This document shows positions 1 to 8,112 of a stretch of 64,000 nucleotides of DNA, one piece after another. Source of the DNA: Flavobacterium beibuense. Its GTDB lineage: Bacteria > Bacteroidota > Bacteroidia > Flavobacteriales > Flavobacteriaceae. The DNA is taken from NCBI RefSeq assembly GCF_004151245.1, contig NZ_JUIW01000003.1, positions 62,001 through 126,000 on the forward strand, given 5' to 3'. A model generated the notes under the pieces. It was not told the origin of the DNA. It worked only from the letters and a program-made list of their open reading frames with translations, and made no database searches. Made by a program: the position numbers and the translations under genes. Numbering within the stretch: the stretch's first letter is position 1; each line of letters begins with the position of its first letter.

Positions 1-639
1 TTCAATCCATTGGGCGAGCATCTCATAATTCCAATACAGGTAGCTGCCCTCATCCCTGTAATACGGTACGCCTGCGATATGGTAGAGGTAGGCAAGGATG
101 CAGAGCAACAGCCTTGCTTCGCCTTTTCGCCTCCGCTGCCGCATTAACTGATACAACGGGGTTACAGGGATATAGTACAGGGTGCTGTTGGTGGCATAGC
201 TTTCAGCTGCGGTAAGGAAGGCAGCCCCGTCATCGTACTTTTCAAAATCAATCGCAATGCACCCGCGATGCGCTTCCCTCAGCAATCGGCGCGCCTCGTG
301 CAGGGCTACCTCCCTGCCATAAGGATAGGGCAGGGTGTCCGTGGCAATGGGCGTAATGCCGTAATGGCTGCACAGGAGGGCGAAGTTTTGGTAAAAGCCC
401 GCCTTTTCCTTTTCGCATCCCGTCCCTTGCGCGGGAATTTGCGGAAGGAAGCGGGTATTCAGAAAACCATAGGCAGCAGGGGGGCAGGGGCTGATTGCAG
501 GCGGTCGGAAAGCACCTCGGCTGAGTCCTTTCTGCGCTTTAGGGACAGCAGGAACTGCCCTGCGTTTTTGTGCAGCAGCTTTTGTCTTTTGTTTTGGGGC
601 AGGCATAGCTGCCCTGATACTAGGTGTCGCATAGTCCAT
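1..639 (-). CDS. PRTRC system protein F-like (3' end outside window)
   Basis: An open minus-strand frame of 213 codons starts at the ATG at 639-637 and runs off the left edge without a stop. The N-terminus is Lys/Ala/Pro-rich, and the readable C-terminal part contains YHIAGVPYYRDEGSYLYWNY, which I recognise as PRTRC protein F-like. It lies 16 nt behind PRTRC-C on the same strand, as expected for a PRTRC (ParB-related, ThiF-related cassette) operon, which accompanies plasmids and ICEs. The biochemical role of this family is not known. The family letter rests on memory and on position, so it could be another PRTRC component. Confidence 0.6.
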   Translation of the reverse strand, partial: MDYATPSIRAAMPAPKQKTKAAAQKRRAVPAVPKAQKGLSRGAFRPPAISPCPPAAYGFLNTRFLPQIPAQGTGCEKEKAGFYQNFALLCSHYGITPIATDTLPYPYGREVALHEARRLLREAHRGCIAIDFEKYDDGAAFLTAAESYATNSTLYYIPVTPLYQLMRQRRRKGEARLLLCILAYLYHIAGVPYYRDEGSYLYWNYEMLAQWIE

Positions 640-655
640 AGCTTTAAAATTAGGT

Positions 656-874
656 TTATCCTTTTGTTCCCATACTGGTCTCAAAACGGTACTGCACCGT
701 ATCGTCCTTTATCTCAGGACCGATGGTCTTTGCGGTGGTGAGCATCGGGTAGGTGTGGGCATAGAACTGCATCACTGCCTCCGCGCTCCACCTCGGGTCA
801 GGGTCGGAAAGGGCAATATCATTGCCCTTCTCCCTCATCATAAAGACCCTCGGCATCTGTATGCTCTGTAACAT
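656..874 (-). CDS. PRTRC system protein C
   Basis: Seventy-two residues starting MLQSIQMPRVFMM, with the core DPDPRWSAEAVMQFYAHTYP typical of PRTRC protein C. I chose the ATG at 874-872 because the family begins at this methionine; the open frame extends 16 codons further upstream inside PRTRC-E. The gene overlaps the end of PRTRC-E by 56 nt, so the two are probably translationally coupled. Function is unknown beyond association with mobile-element maintenance. Confidence 0.8.
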   Translation of the reverse strand: MLQSIQMPRVFMMREKGNDIALSDPDPRWSAEAVMQFYAHTYPMLTTAKTIGPEIKDDTVQYRFETSMGTKG

Positions 875-1442
875 AATCTTTAGTGTTAGGTTCAACTTCT
901 GTAGAATTGGACTGCCCGCCACCGAACAGGTCGGGGCTGAATTTAGCCGAGAGGCTTTTCCTGCGCCCGCGCAGTTCCTCAGCCTTTTCGGGGAACTCGG
1001 AAGGCTGCGGGACTTTCATCCACGCCTCCCTGAATTTCCCCTCGCCTTCCAAGGCATCAACTGATGCCATAAGGCTTTCGTATTTGGAGGGTTTGACCTC
1101 GGGAGTGCCTAATGGCTTGTCTGCCATTTCGGTTTTCTTTTTTTCGGCGGCGGCATTCTTCCTTGCGGTTTCCTGCCCTTTCAGGAACTGCTCCATATTG
1201 ACAAGCAGGGCAGAGGAATGGGCTATCGGCTCGGCTATGGCAGGGAAGAATCCCTCGCAAAGCTCTTTTGCGCTCCCCTTTAGGATGAGGGGCGGGATAT
1301 GCGCTTTGGCGGCATCCCCGCACGCCTCGTTTACAAGCAGCACCGAAACAGTCAGGAGTTCCGCATCCTTTTTGACAGTCATTGCCACGCAGCCCTCAAA
1401 GGGAATGGCGGCAAGGTGGGCGAAAAAATTAGTGATTGCCAT
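819..1442 (-). CDS. PRTRC system protein E
   Basis: A 207-residue protein. The N-terminal half (about 1-95) is a compact domain starting MAITNFFAHLAAIPFEGCVAM. It is followed by a charged Lys/Ala linker and a low-complexity acidic tail ending EGLYDEGEGQ. The layout and N-terminal motif fit PRTRC protein E. It sits in a leftward run after ssb, DUF932 and a small conserved gene, and its last 18 codons overlap PRTRC-C. The base composition of this block is visibly more GC-rich than the cargo genes to the right, marking it as backbone of the element. Molecular role unknown. Confidence 0.8.
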   Translation of the reverse strand: MAITNFFAHLAAIPFEGCVAMTVKKDAELLTVSVLLVNEACGDAAKAHIPPLILKGSAKELCEGFFPAIAEPIAHSSALLVNMEQFLKGQETARKNAAAEKKKTEMADKPLGTPEVKPSKYESLMASVDALEGEGKFREAWMKVPQPSEFPEKAEELRGRRKSLSAKFSPDLFGGGQSNSTEVEPNTKDYVTEHTDAEGLYDEGEGQ

Positions 1443-1457
1443 AATCTGTAGTTTTAG

Positions 1458-1826
1458 TTAACCAAAGAACAGCTCAACAGCCTGTTTGTATTTGCGGCTG
1501 GTGCTTCCTTTGGCATGTTTATAAATGCAGTCTGTGGTAAAGAGGGCATGCTTACCTTTAAAAAGTTTCTCAGAAAACAAGGTGCTGTCCCTGGCAAGCC
1601 TGCTGCCATATAAAATAATCTGGTCGTTTACCTCTTCAGCGTTGCCGTACCAAAAATCAAAAGTGAAAAGCCCGTTAACCCTCGAGCCTCGGAAGTTATC
1701 TTCATTAAGGCTAAGGTATTGATAGGCTTGGGCTATCCTCTCTAATATCTCTTCAAGCTGTTCGGGGAAAAGCACAGCAAAGAGCTTCGCCTTTTCAACA
1801 TTGTTCATTATCGATAGTGGTTTCAT
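1458..1826 (-). CDS. Conserved hypothetical protein of the PRTRC region
   Basis: A 122-residue acidic protein with no membrane segment or signal peptide. It contains FPEQLEEILERIAQAYQYL and a middle stretch rich in Phe, Tyr and Trp. I recognise it only as a small gene usually found between DUF932 and PRTRC-E in Bacteroidota ICEs. The start is either the ATG at 1826 or the internal one at 1808 (MNNVEKAK); the second gives a more typical N-terminus. It lies 15 nt upstream of PRTRC-E and 47 nt downstream of DUF932, so probably in one operon. No function can be assigned. Confidence 0.7.
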   Translation of the reverse strand: MKPLSIMNNVEKAKLFAVLFPEQLEEILERIAQAYQYLSLNEDNFRGSRVNGLFTFDFWYGNAEEVNDQIILYGSRLARDSTLFSEKLFKGKHALFTTDCIYKHAKGSTSRKYKQAVELFFG

Positions 1827-1873
1827 ACGATGTAAGTTTAGTGCAGCCCCTGTACGGGGGCTGCGGTTATCAG

Positions 1874-2917
1874 TCAGTTCAGGAAAAGTGCTGCCGCGCC
1901 GTAGCTTTCAAAATGCCTGCACAGGTCAAAGGCTTTCTGACCTCGCGTCTGCGCCGTGCCGCCAAGGCAGATGGATTTGAGCCTGTCCTCATCGGTCTTG
2001 AACTTACGTACATTCTGATAATAGCCCGTTATGGCATTGTATGCACCGAAGAGCGTGCCTTTGGTGGTTTCCATCGTTTGGGTCTCATCTGCCATCGCAT
2101 ACTCAAAGGCGGCTTCGCAGGCATTTCTGTACACCGCCGAACACTCGTCTTCTGCGCCTTTTTTCAAAAGGTCAAGGGTTACCGCATTGGGGCATAAGGC
2201 TAACTGTATCAATTGTTTTACCTGAGTGTCGTGAATAGTTACTTTAGACCAGTTGTTGAAGATGCCCTCAAGTTGTGCCGAGAGGGTATCGGCAAGACCC
2301 ATTACCTTATGCGCCTGCTCGAGGCGTTCTTTTGCCCCTGCCGTGTGGCGTATGCGCACCACATTGGTTGCCGAGCGCAAAGCCGCATTCAGGGTATTTT
2401 GGCAGACGATGCGCACGGGGGTAAAGGCTGCGGTGATGCTTCCGCTTCCATCGTGGGAGGTGGTCAGGAAAATGTACTTCTGTGTCACATCATCCCCGCT
2501 GCCCACACGGATATAGCCGGGCAGCTTGGCGGTAATGAAGATGCGCTCCCCATCCCCCAAAGCCCCTGCGGTCTCGTATTGGATACCGTCCCCGCCGCCT
2601 ACGATGGCATCAAAGAAAGCAAAGGCATCGCTGTTCTGCACAATTTGGTAATCCTTGCCCACCACGCCAAATACGGCGTTGGTATCGGTGCGCATGGTAG
2701 CGTACTGTTCGGGTACGGCAAAGCTGATGAGCGGGTCTTGTCCCTTTGCAAAGAGAGGCGCTTTAACCACCGTGTAATCCAGTCCCGCAAAGGCAATCGC
2801 TTCCCTGCTTGAGGGATAGTCCTGTACAGTCTGACCCAGTCCGTGCCACGCAGGCTGCCTTACGCTAAAGAAAGCCTGCTGCCCTGTCAGCTCGTTGGTA
2901 TTTATGTTATGTGCCAT
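1874..2917 (-). CDS. DUF932 domain protein
   Basis: About 347 residues beginning MAHNINTNELTGQQAFFSVR, followed by the DUF932 hallmark PAWHGLGQTVQ and, further on, TTSHDGSGSITAAFTPVRIV and CQNTLNAAL. The family is typical of phages, plasmids and ICEs (phage/plasmid-like protein) and its biochemical role is unsettled. The ATG at 2917 is preferred to the one at 2929 because family members start at this methionine. It lies between ssb and the PRTRC genes on the same strand, an arrangement common in Bacteroidota ICEs. Confidence 0.88.
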   Translation of the reverse strand: MAHNINTNELTGQQAFFSVRQPAWHGLGQTVQDYPSSREAIAFAGLDYTVVKAPLFAKGQDPLISFAVPEQYATMRTDTNAVFGVVGKDYQIVQNSDAFAFFDAIVGGGDGIQYETAGALGDGERIFITAKLPGYIRVGSGDDVTQKYIFLTTSHDGSGSITAAFTPVRIVCQNTLNAALRSATNVVRIRHTAGAKERLEQAHKVMGLADTLSAQLEGIFNNWSKVTIHDTQVKQLIQLALCPNAVTLDLLKKGAEDECSAVYRNACEAAFEYAMADETQTMETTKGTLFGAYNAITGYYQNVRKFKTDEDRLKSICLGGTAQTRGQKAFDLCRHFESYGAAALFLN

Positions 2918-2955
2918 GATCAATTCCATTAAAAGTTAAACTTAATTTCCGCTGT

Positions 2956-3369
2956 TCAGAACGGCAGGTCATCATCTGCTGCGCCGTCCTGATTTACCAC
3001 AACTGCCTCGTGTACTTCCATCGCCGTAGTATCGGTTTCCTTCTGCGCCGCTGCCTTCATATTTGCGCCACCGTGCAGGGTAATTTTGGAGGTATGGAAG
3101 TTCAGCCCCGCTTTTGCCTGTCCTTCACCGTCAATCCACGCACGCACGCTCACGCGCCCCGACAGTTCCACAACACTTCCTTTGGTCAGGTATTGGGCGA
3201 TGCCCGTGCCTATCCAGTAGGAGCAATCGAAATACTCGGTCTGGGTCACACGCTCCCCGTTTTTAGCCTTGTAGCTGTCATTCACCGCAACGGAGAAATT
3301 CACCACCTGCCTCTCATCGGACAGGGTACGCACTATGGCGTCCGCTGTCACACGTCCTGTAATTTCCAT
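2956..3369 (-). CDS. ssb: Single-stranded DNA-binding protein
   Basis: A 137-residue SSB with one N-terminal OB fold (MEITGRVTADAIVRTL, VVNFSVAVNDSYK, TEYFDCSYW, LTKGSVVELSGRVSV) and an acidic tail ending DDLPF, the partner-binding tip of bacterial SSBs. The ATG at 3369 fits the family start; the open frame continues 19 codons further upstream but without family similarity. As an element-borne SSB it probably coats the transferred or replicating strand. It heads the leftward ssb-DUF932-PRTRC run. A folded GC-rich element lies about 100-190 nt upstream. Confidence 0.93.
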   Translation of the reverse strand: MEITGRVTADAIVRTLSDERQVVNFSVAVNDSYKAKNGERVTQTEYFDCSYWIGTGIAQYLTKGSVVELSGRVSVRAWIDGEGQAKAGLNFHTSKITLHGGANMKAAAQKETDTTAMEVHEAVVVNQDGAADDDLPF

Positions 3370-3466
3370 AATCAAAAGATTTAAAGTTTGACATAAAAAA
3401 TCTGCTTCCCTAAATCCGCATAACATTTTCCAAAAGAAAAAACGGAAAAAAAGAAAGCCAGTTCAA

Positions 3467-3562
3467 AGCGGGCGGTAAGGGCGCGCAGTGCTATAAGTCC
3501 CAAAGGGTGGACCAGGGGCGAAAGCCCGGGCCATTATGCGCACGCAGCGCACGTCGCCCGCT
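3467..3562. other. GC-rich folded element upstream of ssb (candidate ncRNA or origin)
   Basis: Within the gene-free stretch 3370-3734 a 96-nt segment can fold back on itself. The outer stem pairs 3467-3476 with 3553-3562 (eight Watson-Crick and two G-T pairs). Inside, 3481-3484 pairs with 3547-3550 and 3488-3491 with 3540-3543. Two internal hairpins lie at 3497-3512 (GTCC/GGAC) and 3516-3527 (GGGC, GAAA tetraloop, GCCC). The element is much more GC-rich than the flanks. It may be a small RNA, an ssb leader or a single-strand origin; the strand is not decided. The rest of 3563-3734 shows nothing I recognise. Confidence 0.45.
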
Positions 3563-3734
3563 AACTTAGCTGCCCTTTTTGGCCGTTTTCGAATGGGAAA
3601 TGTAGTTTCCTGTATTCCTGATCAGATTTGAAGTGTAAGTAGAAAAGCAAAAAAGCATAGGGGAAGTTCCATATGCTTTTGAGGCCCCGTCAGGCTGATT
3701 TTCTTTATGACTTTTTGTGGCTTATGGTAAAAGC

Positions 3735-4841
3735 TTATTTCAGGTCGGAGAAGATTTCTTTTAAATCGTTCCCGCTAAAATAGCATCTTACCAGGTGGCA
3801 TGTGCCTTCAAAGGAATGATTGTAGATTTCTAAAGGCGAATTGGGCATATATTGTTTAAAAAACTCTTTCATCTTTTCAGCTTCATGTTTGTAGTTACAG
3901 CCAAGGGTGGTATAACCATAATCCTTGGGACCCGGACCAAAAACACTTATTTTTGGGTCTCTCTTAAGTAGCACGAAATCGTCCTCATTATATACTATTT
4001 TCAGATTGTAGTTATCCCTGGTCTTGTAAGGGACCGTACTGTTTCGCTTAAAATAATTGTCTGTAAGGGTAGCGCTGCCGATAGCAGGGGCAATCATGTA
4101 GACATTAACCTCAGTGTTTGTAGGTGTTGCAATGGTGTCGCCATCGATATCGAACAGGGCATAACAAGCGACTTTTGCCCCGAGGCTGTGGGTGATGATA
4201 TTGATTCGGGGGGCTTGCTGTGAGTTAAGTAACAGGTTCAGAGCTTTTCCGACCTGTATCGCATTATAGGACTGGGCCTGCTCAAATAGGAGAAACAGGG
4301 GCTTGTTCTTCCAGGGTTTTGCAGAAAAACAGCAACCATAGAGGCCGTCCCAATACACTTCGACAATGCAGCGATGCTGCGCATCAGCTATACTGTTTTT
4401 CATGGTTGTGTAATCTTCCACTGAAGTGAACTCGCTATTTATAGTAGGTGTAAAAGGCTTACGGAAGCCGTGTATCAAAAAGGTTACCGAACTGGAGGAA
4501 TACGAATCACTGTTTATTTTTTGCCGGAGTCTTTTCAGTATTTCAGTATTAAGGGTGGTAAAATTATCATCTGTGAAAACTCTTCCCTCACATTGGTACA
4601 GCATAGCAATTTTTGCAAACTCATCCGGGTTATCCCGGTAGAATTTTTTAAGCGAGCCTCCAGATGCCACCAACAGATCACAGGATATAGTATAGTCGGG
4701 GTATAAAGTGCCATCCTTATCATAGTATACGGCCAAACGGGTGTCAGAAAGGCTGCGGTCGCCATAACATACATTAGCAGTTTGTCCCACTACGGGGAAT
4801 ACCATCAGCCATAACAACAGTGATAAATACAGTTTACTCAT
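3735..4841 (-). CDS. Secreted alpha/beta-hydrolase (DUF900/lipase-like)
   Basis: A 368-residue protein with an N-terminal signal peptide (about residues 1-20, hydrophobic core LYLSLLLWLMVF) and an alpha/beta-hydrolase core. The oxyanion region is VTFLIHGFR (about 119-127) and the nucleophile elbow is THSLGA with Ser219. Asp287/Asp288 and a C-terminal His (342 or 349) could complete the triad. It resembles DUF900-type esterases/lipases. Several cysteines fit an extracytoplasmic location. It follows the amidohydrolase gene by only 6 nt, so the two are probably cotranscribed. The substrate cannot be read from the sequence. Confidence 0.72.
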   Translation of the reverse strand: MSKLYLSLLLWLMVFPVVGQTANVCYGDRSLSDTRLAVYYDKDGTLYPDYTISCDLLVASGGSLKKFYRDNPDEFAKIAMLYQCEGRVFTDDNFTTLNTEILKRLRQKINSDSYSSSSVTFLIHGFRKPFTPTINSEFTSVEDYTTMKNSIADAQHRCIVEVYWDGLYGCCFSAKPWKNKPLFLLFEQAQSYNAIQVGKALNLLLNSQQAPRINIITHSLGAKVACYALFDIDGDTIATPTNTEVNVYMIAPAIGSATLTDNYFKRNSTVPYKTRDNYNLKIVYNEDDFVLLKRDPKISVFGPGPKDYGYTTLGCNYKHEAEKMKEFFKQYMPNSPLEIYNHSFEGTCHLVRCYFSGNDLKEIFSDLK

Positions 4842-4847
4842 AGTTGT

Positions 4848-6308
4848 TTATCGTATTTTAAGGTAGTTGCTGGCATTATTCCAGAAGAAATCTTCCCGGT
4901 TTTCCTGAGAGAATCCTATTTCGTCAAAAAGCTTTATATAGTCGCTCATATAAGTTTGGTTGATGCCTTCCTGGAAAAGCATGTGCCAGTCACTGCCATA
5001 AATGATTTTTTTTGAAAATGAGGGTTGTGCCCGGAATAGCTTTTGCAGCCTTAACCTCATATAGGAATAGCTGCGAGGGTCCGATAGTTCGTCAAGGTAG
5101 GCCGTATCGCAGTATACATTTTTAAATTCCAGACAGAGCTTATATACGATTTTTGCATACGAAGAATTCCAGCTGTCCTGTTGCTCATCCTGCCCCAGAA
5201 CAATGTCGTTAATGTGCTCGGGTAGTATCTCATCATTTGGCAGCGGCTCGGCAAACCATCCTTCTCCGCCACCGGCATGTGCCAGGCATAAGCGCAGGTC
5301 AGGATATTGCTTTAAAGCGTTGTACCAGAACATTGGGTTGGAATTGTGACCCGAATCTTTTTTTGGATACGCTTCAAAACCACCCATATTGCAATGGGCA
5401 AAGATTGGTATGTCATTGTCCTGACAATACGTGAAAAGGGCATCAATATGGTTTCTGTATTTCGGGTCATTAAAAGGACGGTAACCTAAAGGGGGATAGA
5501 ATTTGATTCCTCTGAAGCCTTTATTCTCTATAGCATCCTTAACCAGATTCAGGCAATTTGCCCTGCTTGGGTCAAAGGCTACAAAGCCATAAATTTTGTT
5601 GGAATATTTCTGATTCAGCATTGCCATGTTATTGATCTGCTCCTCGATGGTGAAATACGATACGTATCTGGAGGGCTCAGGGGGTTCATTGAAATAGTTA
5701 TCGACGTCCATCAAATGGTGTATGTATAATTCAACGCCGCTTCCATCCTTGTTCATAAGGTATTTCAGTATATTTTCCTCACTGTTTTGCATGAAACGGA
5801 ACCATTTGAAATAATTGGACATCTCTTTTACTTTAGTACATATCCAGTCTATAAGCCGCTCAAAAAGGTTACGCAGTTTTCTGAAGATATTCTCGTCAGT
5901 CTGTTTCAAAAGACCTGCATCAGCAGGGAAGTGCACAGCTTCCAGTTCGCTGATGAAGTTTTCGGCAAGGGCCTTTTCCTGAAATTCCAGCAATCCTTCC
6001 TGTACCTGTGGGTCAGAAAATTCGAAATCTGAAACGCTGTTTACAAGGTCTTTCTTTATCCGGTAAAAATCCATTTTCAGGAAATCGGACCCGATTGACC
6101 TGTCGAGGGTGTTTTCATCAAAAACCATTTTTTTCCCGACCGGCATAGCTGCTGCATACGTGCTTCCGGTATGACGGATCAATAGTTTTTCAATGGCAAA
6201 GGCTATCCGTGGTGAAACAAATGGATGAGCATACCTCACCAGTATTCCTGCAACAGGAAGGTACTTAAGGTTAAAGAGGTGGGTGTGAATGTCGATTACT
6301 TTTCTCAT
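4848..6308 (-). CDS. Amidohydrolase-family metal-dependent hydrolase
   Basis: A 486-residue protein with amidohydrolase (Amidohydro_2 type) motifs: DIHTHLF near the N-terminus (metal-binding His8 and His10), GIKFYPPLGY, IFAHCNMGG, LAHAGGGEGW and, near the C-terminus, IIYGSDWHM with the metal Asp. Residues about 75-240 form a long helical insertion before the barrel resumes at IYGFVAFDPSRAN. No signal peptide, so probably cytoplasmic, unlike its operon partner. It is transcribed first in a two-gene leftward operon with the secreted hydrolase. Substrate unknown; family members hydrolyse or decarboxylate small molecules. Confidence 0.78.
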   Translation of the reverse strand: MRKVIDIHTHLFNLKYLPVAGILVRYAHPFVSPRIAFAIEKLLIRHTGSTYAAAMPVGKKMVFDENTLDRSIGSDFLKMDFYRIKKDLVNSVSDFEFSDPQVQEGLLEFQEKALAENFISELEAVHFPADAGLLKQTDENIFRKLRNLFERLIDWICTKVKEMSNYFKWFRFMQNSEENILKYLMNKDGSGVELYIHHLMDVDNYFNEPPEPSRYVSYFTIEEQINNMAMLNQKYSNKIYGFVAFDPSRANCLNLVKDAIENKGFRGIKFYPPLGYRPFNDPKYRNHIDALFTYCQDNDIPIFAHCNMGGFEAYPKKDSGHNSNPMFWYNALKQYPDLRLCLAHAGGGEGWFAEPLPNDEILPEHINDIVLGQDEQQDSWNSSYAKIVYKLCLEFKNVYCDTAYLDELSDPRSYSYMRLRLQKLFRAQPSFSKKIIYGSDWHMLFQEGINQTYMSDYIKLFDEIGFSQENREDFFWNNASNYLKIR

Positions 6309-6485
6309 GGTTATCAGTTTGTTATACTAAAGTTAATGCAAAATTTCCTATGTATAACCCCTTATGCCAAACGAATTCTTTTTATCGATAAATGGTATTC
6401 CCAATTAAGCCTGAGTAGGGCCGGTTCCATGCACACATAGAGGATTCAACAAATTTTGTCTCCCCTTTACTTAAAAATAATAATA

Positions 6486-6544
6486 ATGTATATTAAAGTA
6501 TACATTTAGCTTGTTTTTATGTATATTTGTATATTAAAATATAC
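6486..6544 (+). promoter_or_regulatory. hipBA promoter with two palindromic operators
   Basis: A consensus Bacteroidota -7 box TATATTTG lies at 6522-6529, 19 nt before the hipB start. It is flanked by two related palindromes: 6486-6505 (7-bp arms ATGTATA/TATACAT) and 6529-6544 (perfect 16-nt palindrome GTATATTAAAATATAC). Their shared GTATATTAAA cores are spaced 41 bp apart, close to four helical turns, so one HipB dimer on each could cooperate and cover both the -33 region and the start point. No good -33 box is visible. Confidence 0.65.
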
Positions 6545-6547
6545 TTT

Positions 6548-6811
6548 ATGTTAGAGGTGGTAACAATAAAAGAAACGCGGCTGAAGATCGGTGAATGGTG
6601 CAGGCAAAAACGGCTGATGTATGAGCTCTCCCAAGAAGATTTGGCAAAAGCTTTAGAACTGTCCCGCTTAACGATACGAAAGCTTGAGGAAGGCCATAAT
6701 GCTACTCTTGATACTTTGCTAAAGGTAATAAACCATTTTGATATGCTGGGTGAATTATATGCAGCTATAGACAGGAATATTTCAGACAATAACATTATAT
6801 CATTATATTAA
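6548..6811 (+). CDS. hipB: HipB-like XRE-family antitoxin/repressor
   Basis: Eighty-seven residues from the ATG at 6548, with an XRE helix-turn-helix (KIGEWCRQKRLMYELSQEDL, then AKALELSRLTIRKLEEG) spanning about residues 8-60. It lies 2 nt upstream of a HipA gene, the normal order of hipBA toxin-antitoxin operons, in which HipB binds its own promoter and holds HipA inactive. The two palindromes upstream are good candidates for its sites. The open frame begins seven codons earlier, but that part overlaps the operator, so the internal ATG is preferred. Confidence 0.85.
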   Translation: MLEVVTIKETRLKIGEWCRQKRLMYELSQEDLAKALELSRLTIRKLEEGHNATLDTLLKVINHFDMLGELYAAIDRNISDNNIISLY

Positions 6812-6813
6812 TT

Positions 6814-8082
6814 ATGGCATCCAATAAACTTATAGAGGTAATCGCTTTTGGACTGGAGATAGGCAAGTTAGGGTATAGCCTGGACGAGAAAAGGAGTTAT
6901 TTCCAGTACAATCCCCAATTTCTGGATTCGGGACAGTATTCAAAAATGTTTCCTTATATTTTCAAGCGTCATAAACACCTACAGATATTTACCCAGTATG
7001 AAGGAAAGTCATTTAAGGGATTACCACCCATGATAGCCGATTCCCTTCCCGACATGTTCGGAAATATTATCTTCAAAGAATGGTTTGAATCCAAAAACAT
7101 GGCCTTCGACAAGATTACGCCCCTAGAACAGCTGAGCTATGTTTCCAACAGGGGCATGGGCGCTTTGGAATACAGGCCCGTAGCCAATATACCAAAATCG
7201 GGCGAGATCAATTTTGATGAAATAGTTTCAGTACTACAGAAGGTGCTGGAGGTAAAGACCGGTATAACAGAGCAGGGGCTGAGTGACCTTGCGCTTCTCA
7301 ATATCTTTAAGATCGGTACCTCTGCCGGAGGAGCTCGTCCAAAAATACTGATTTCCGAACATAAGCAGACAGGAGCGGTCATTCCGGGCGATATTGAGTA
7401 CTCAGATAATTATACACATTATCTGGTAAAACTGCATATGGATAATGAAGCGGGGTACAATAGGGAAAAGGTCGAATATGGATACCACCTGCTTTCAAGG
7501 GCCTGCGGCATCGAAATGATGCCCTGCAAACTGATTGATAATAAACATTTTGCAACTGAGCGCTATGACAGGCAGTACGGTGAAAAACAGCACACCCTGA
7601 CTGCTTCAGGCCTTACAGGTTGGGACTTTACAACGCCTCATGAATCAACCTATGAGAATTTGTTCCAACTCGCCCTTGGCCTTAAGGTACCTCATTCGGA
7701 TATCAGGGAATTGTACAGGCGTATGGTCTTCAATGTTGTCTTTTGCAATACCGATGATCACCTGAAAAACCATAGCTTTATATACAACAAAGACAATGAT
7801 TCCTGGACTCTTGCCCCTGCGTATGATATCACCTATCCGTTGGATGCCCTGCATAAATTCCTCAATACCGCCAGAGCCCTTTCCATTAATGGGAAACGCG
7901 CTAATATCATATTAGAAGACCTTATGCCCATTGCGGAAGATATGGCCATAAAGAACCCAAAAAAAATCATTGAAGAAGTCCAGAGCATCATACCACAATG
8001 GGAGGGCATCGCCAATGAACTGGAAATTCCGGAGCAGGTAATAAAATCAATAAACAGCGATTTCAAAATACTTTTGGGCTAA
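6814..8082 (+). CDS. hipA: HipA-family Ser/Thr kinase toxin
   Basis: A 422-residue protein with the full HipA layout: an N-terminal beta subdomain, the ATP-binding loop GTSAGGARPK (168-177), LVKLHMD with a probable ATP-binding lysine (about 206), the catalytic NTDDHLKN motif (312-319) and the metal-binding APAYDITY (334-341). All key motifs are intact, so an active kinase is expected. The known relative in E. coli phosphorylates glutamyl-tRNA synthetase; the target here is unknown. It is cotranscribed with HipB and followed by a KAP NTPase after 30 nt. Confidence 0.88.
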   Translation: MASNKLIEVIAFGLEIGKLGYSLDEKRSYFQYNPQFLDSGQYSKMFPYIFKRHKHLQIFTQYEGKSFKGLPPMIADSLPDMFGNIIFKEWFESKNMAFDKITPLEQLSYVSNRGMGALEYRPVANIPKSGEINFDEIVSVLQKVLEVKTGITEQGLSDLALLNIFKIGTSAGGARPKILISEHKQTGAVIPGDIEYSDNYTHYLVKLHMDNEAGYNREKVEYGYHLLSRACGIEMMPCKLIDNKHFATERYDRQYGEKQHTLTASGLTGWDFTTPHESTYENLFQLALGLKVPHSDIRELYRRMVFNVVFCNTDDHLKNHSFIYNKDNDSWTLAPAYDITYPLDALHKFLNTARALSINGKRANIILEDLMPIAEDMAIKNPKKIIEEVQSIIPQWEGIANELEIPEQVIKSINSDFKILLG

Positions 8083-8112
8083 CCAAGATAAAATGTAACC
8101 ATCCAGTTATTT

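Noticed and set aside
268..741. Plus-strand open frame opposite the PRTRC-F-like and PRTRC-C genes
   Set aside because: The protein is Arg/Cys-rich without a family pattern, and the minus strand carries recognisable PRTRC proteins; it is an antisense shadow of GC-rich coding DNA.
2213..2812. 199-codon plus-strand open frame
   Set aside because: It lies entirely antisense to the DUF932 gene, which has clear family motifs.
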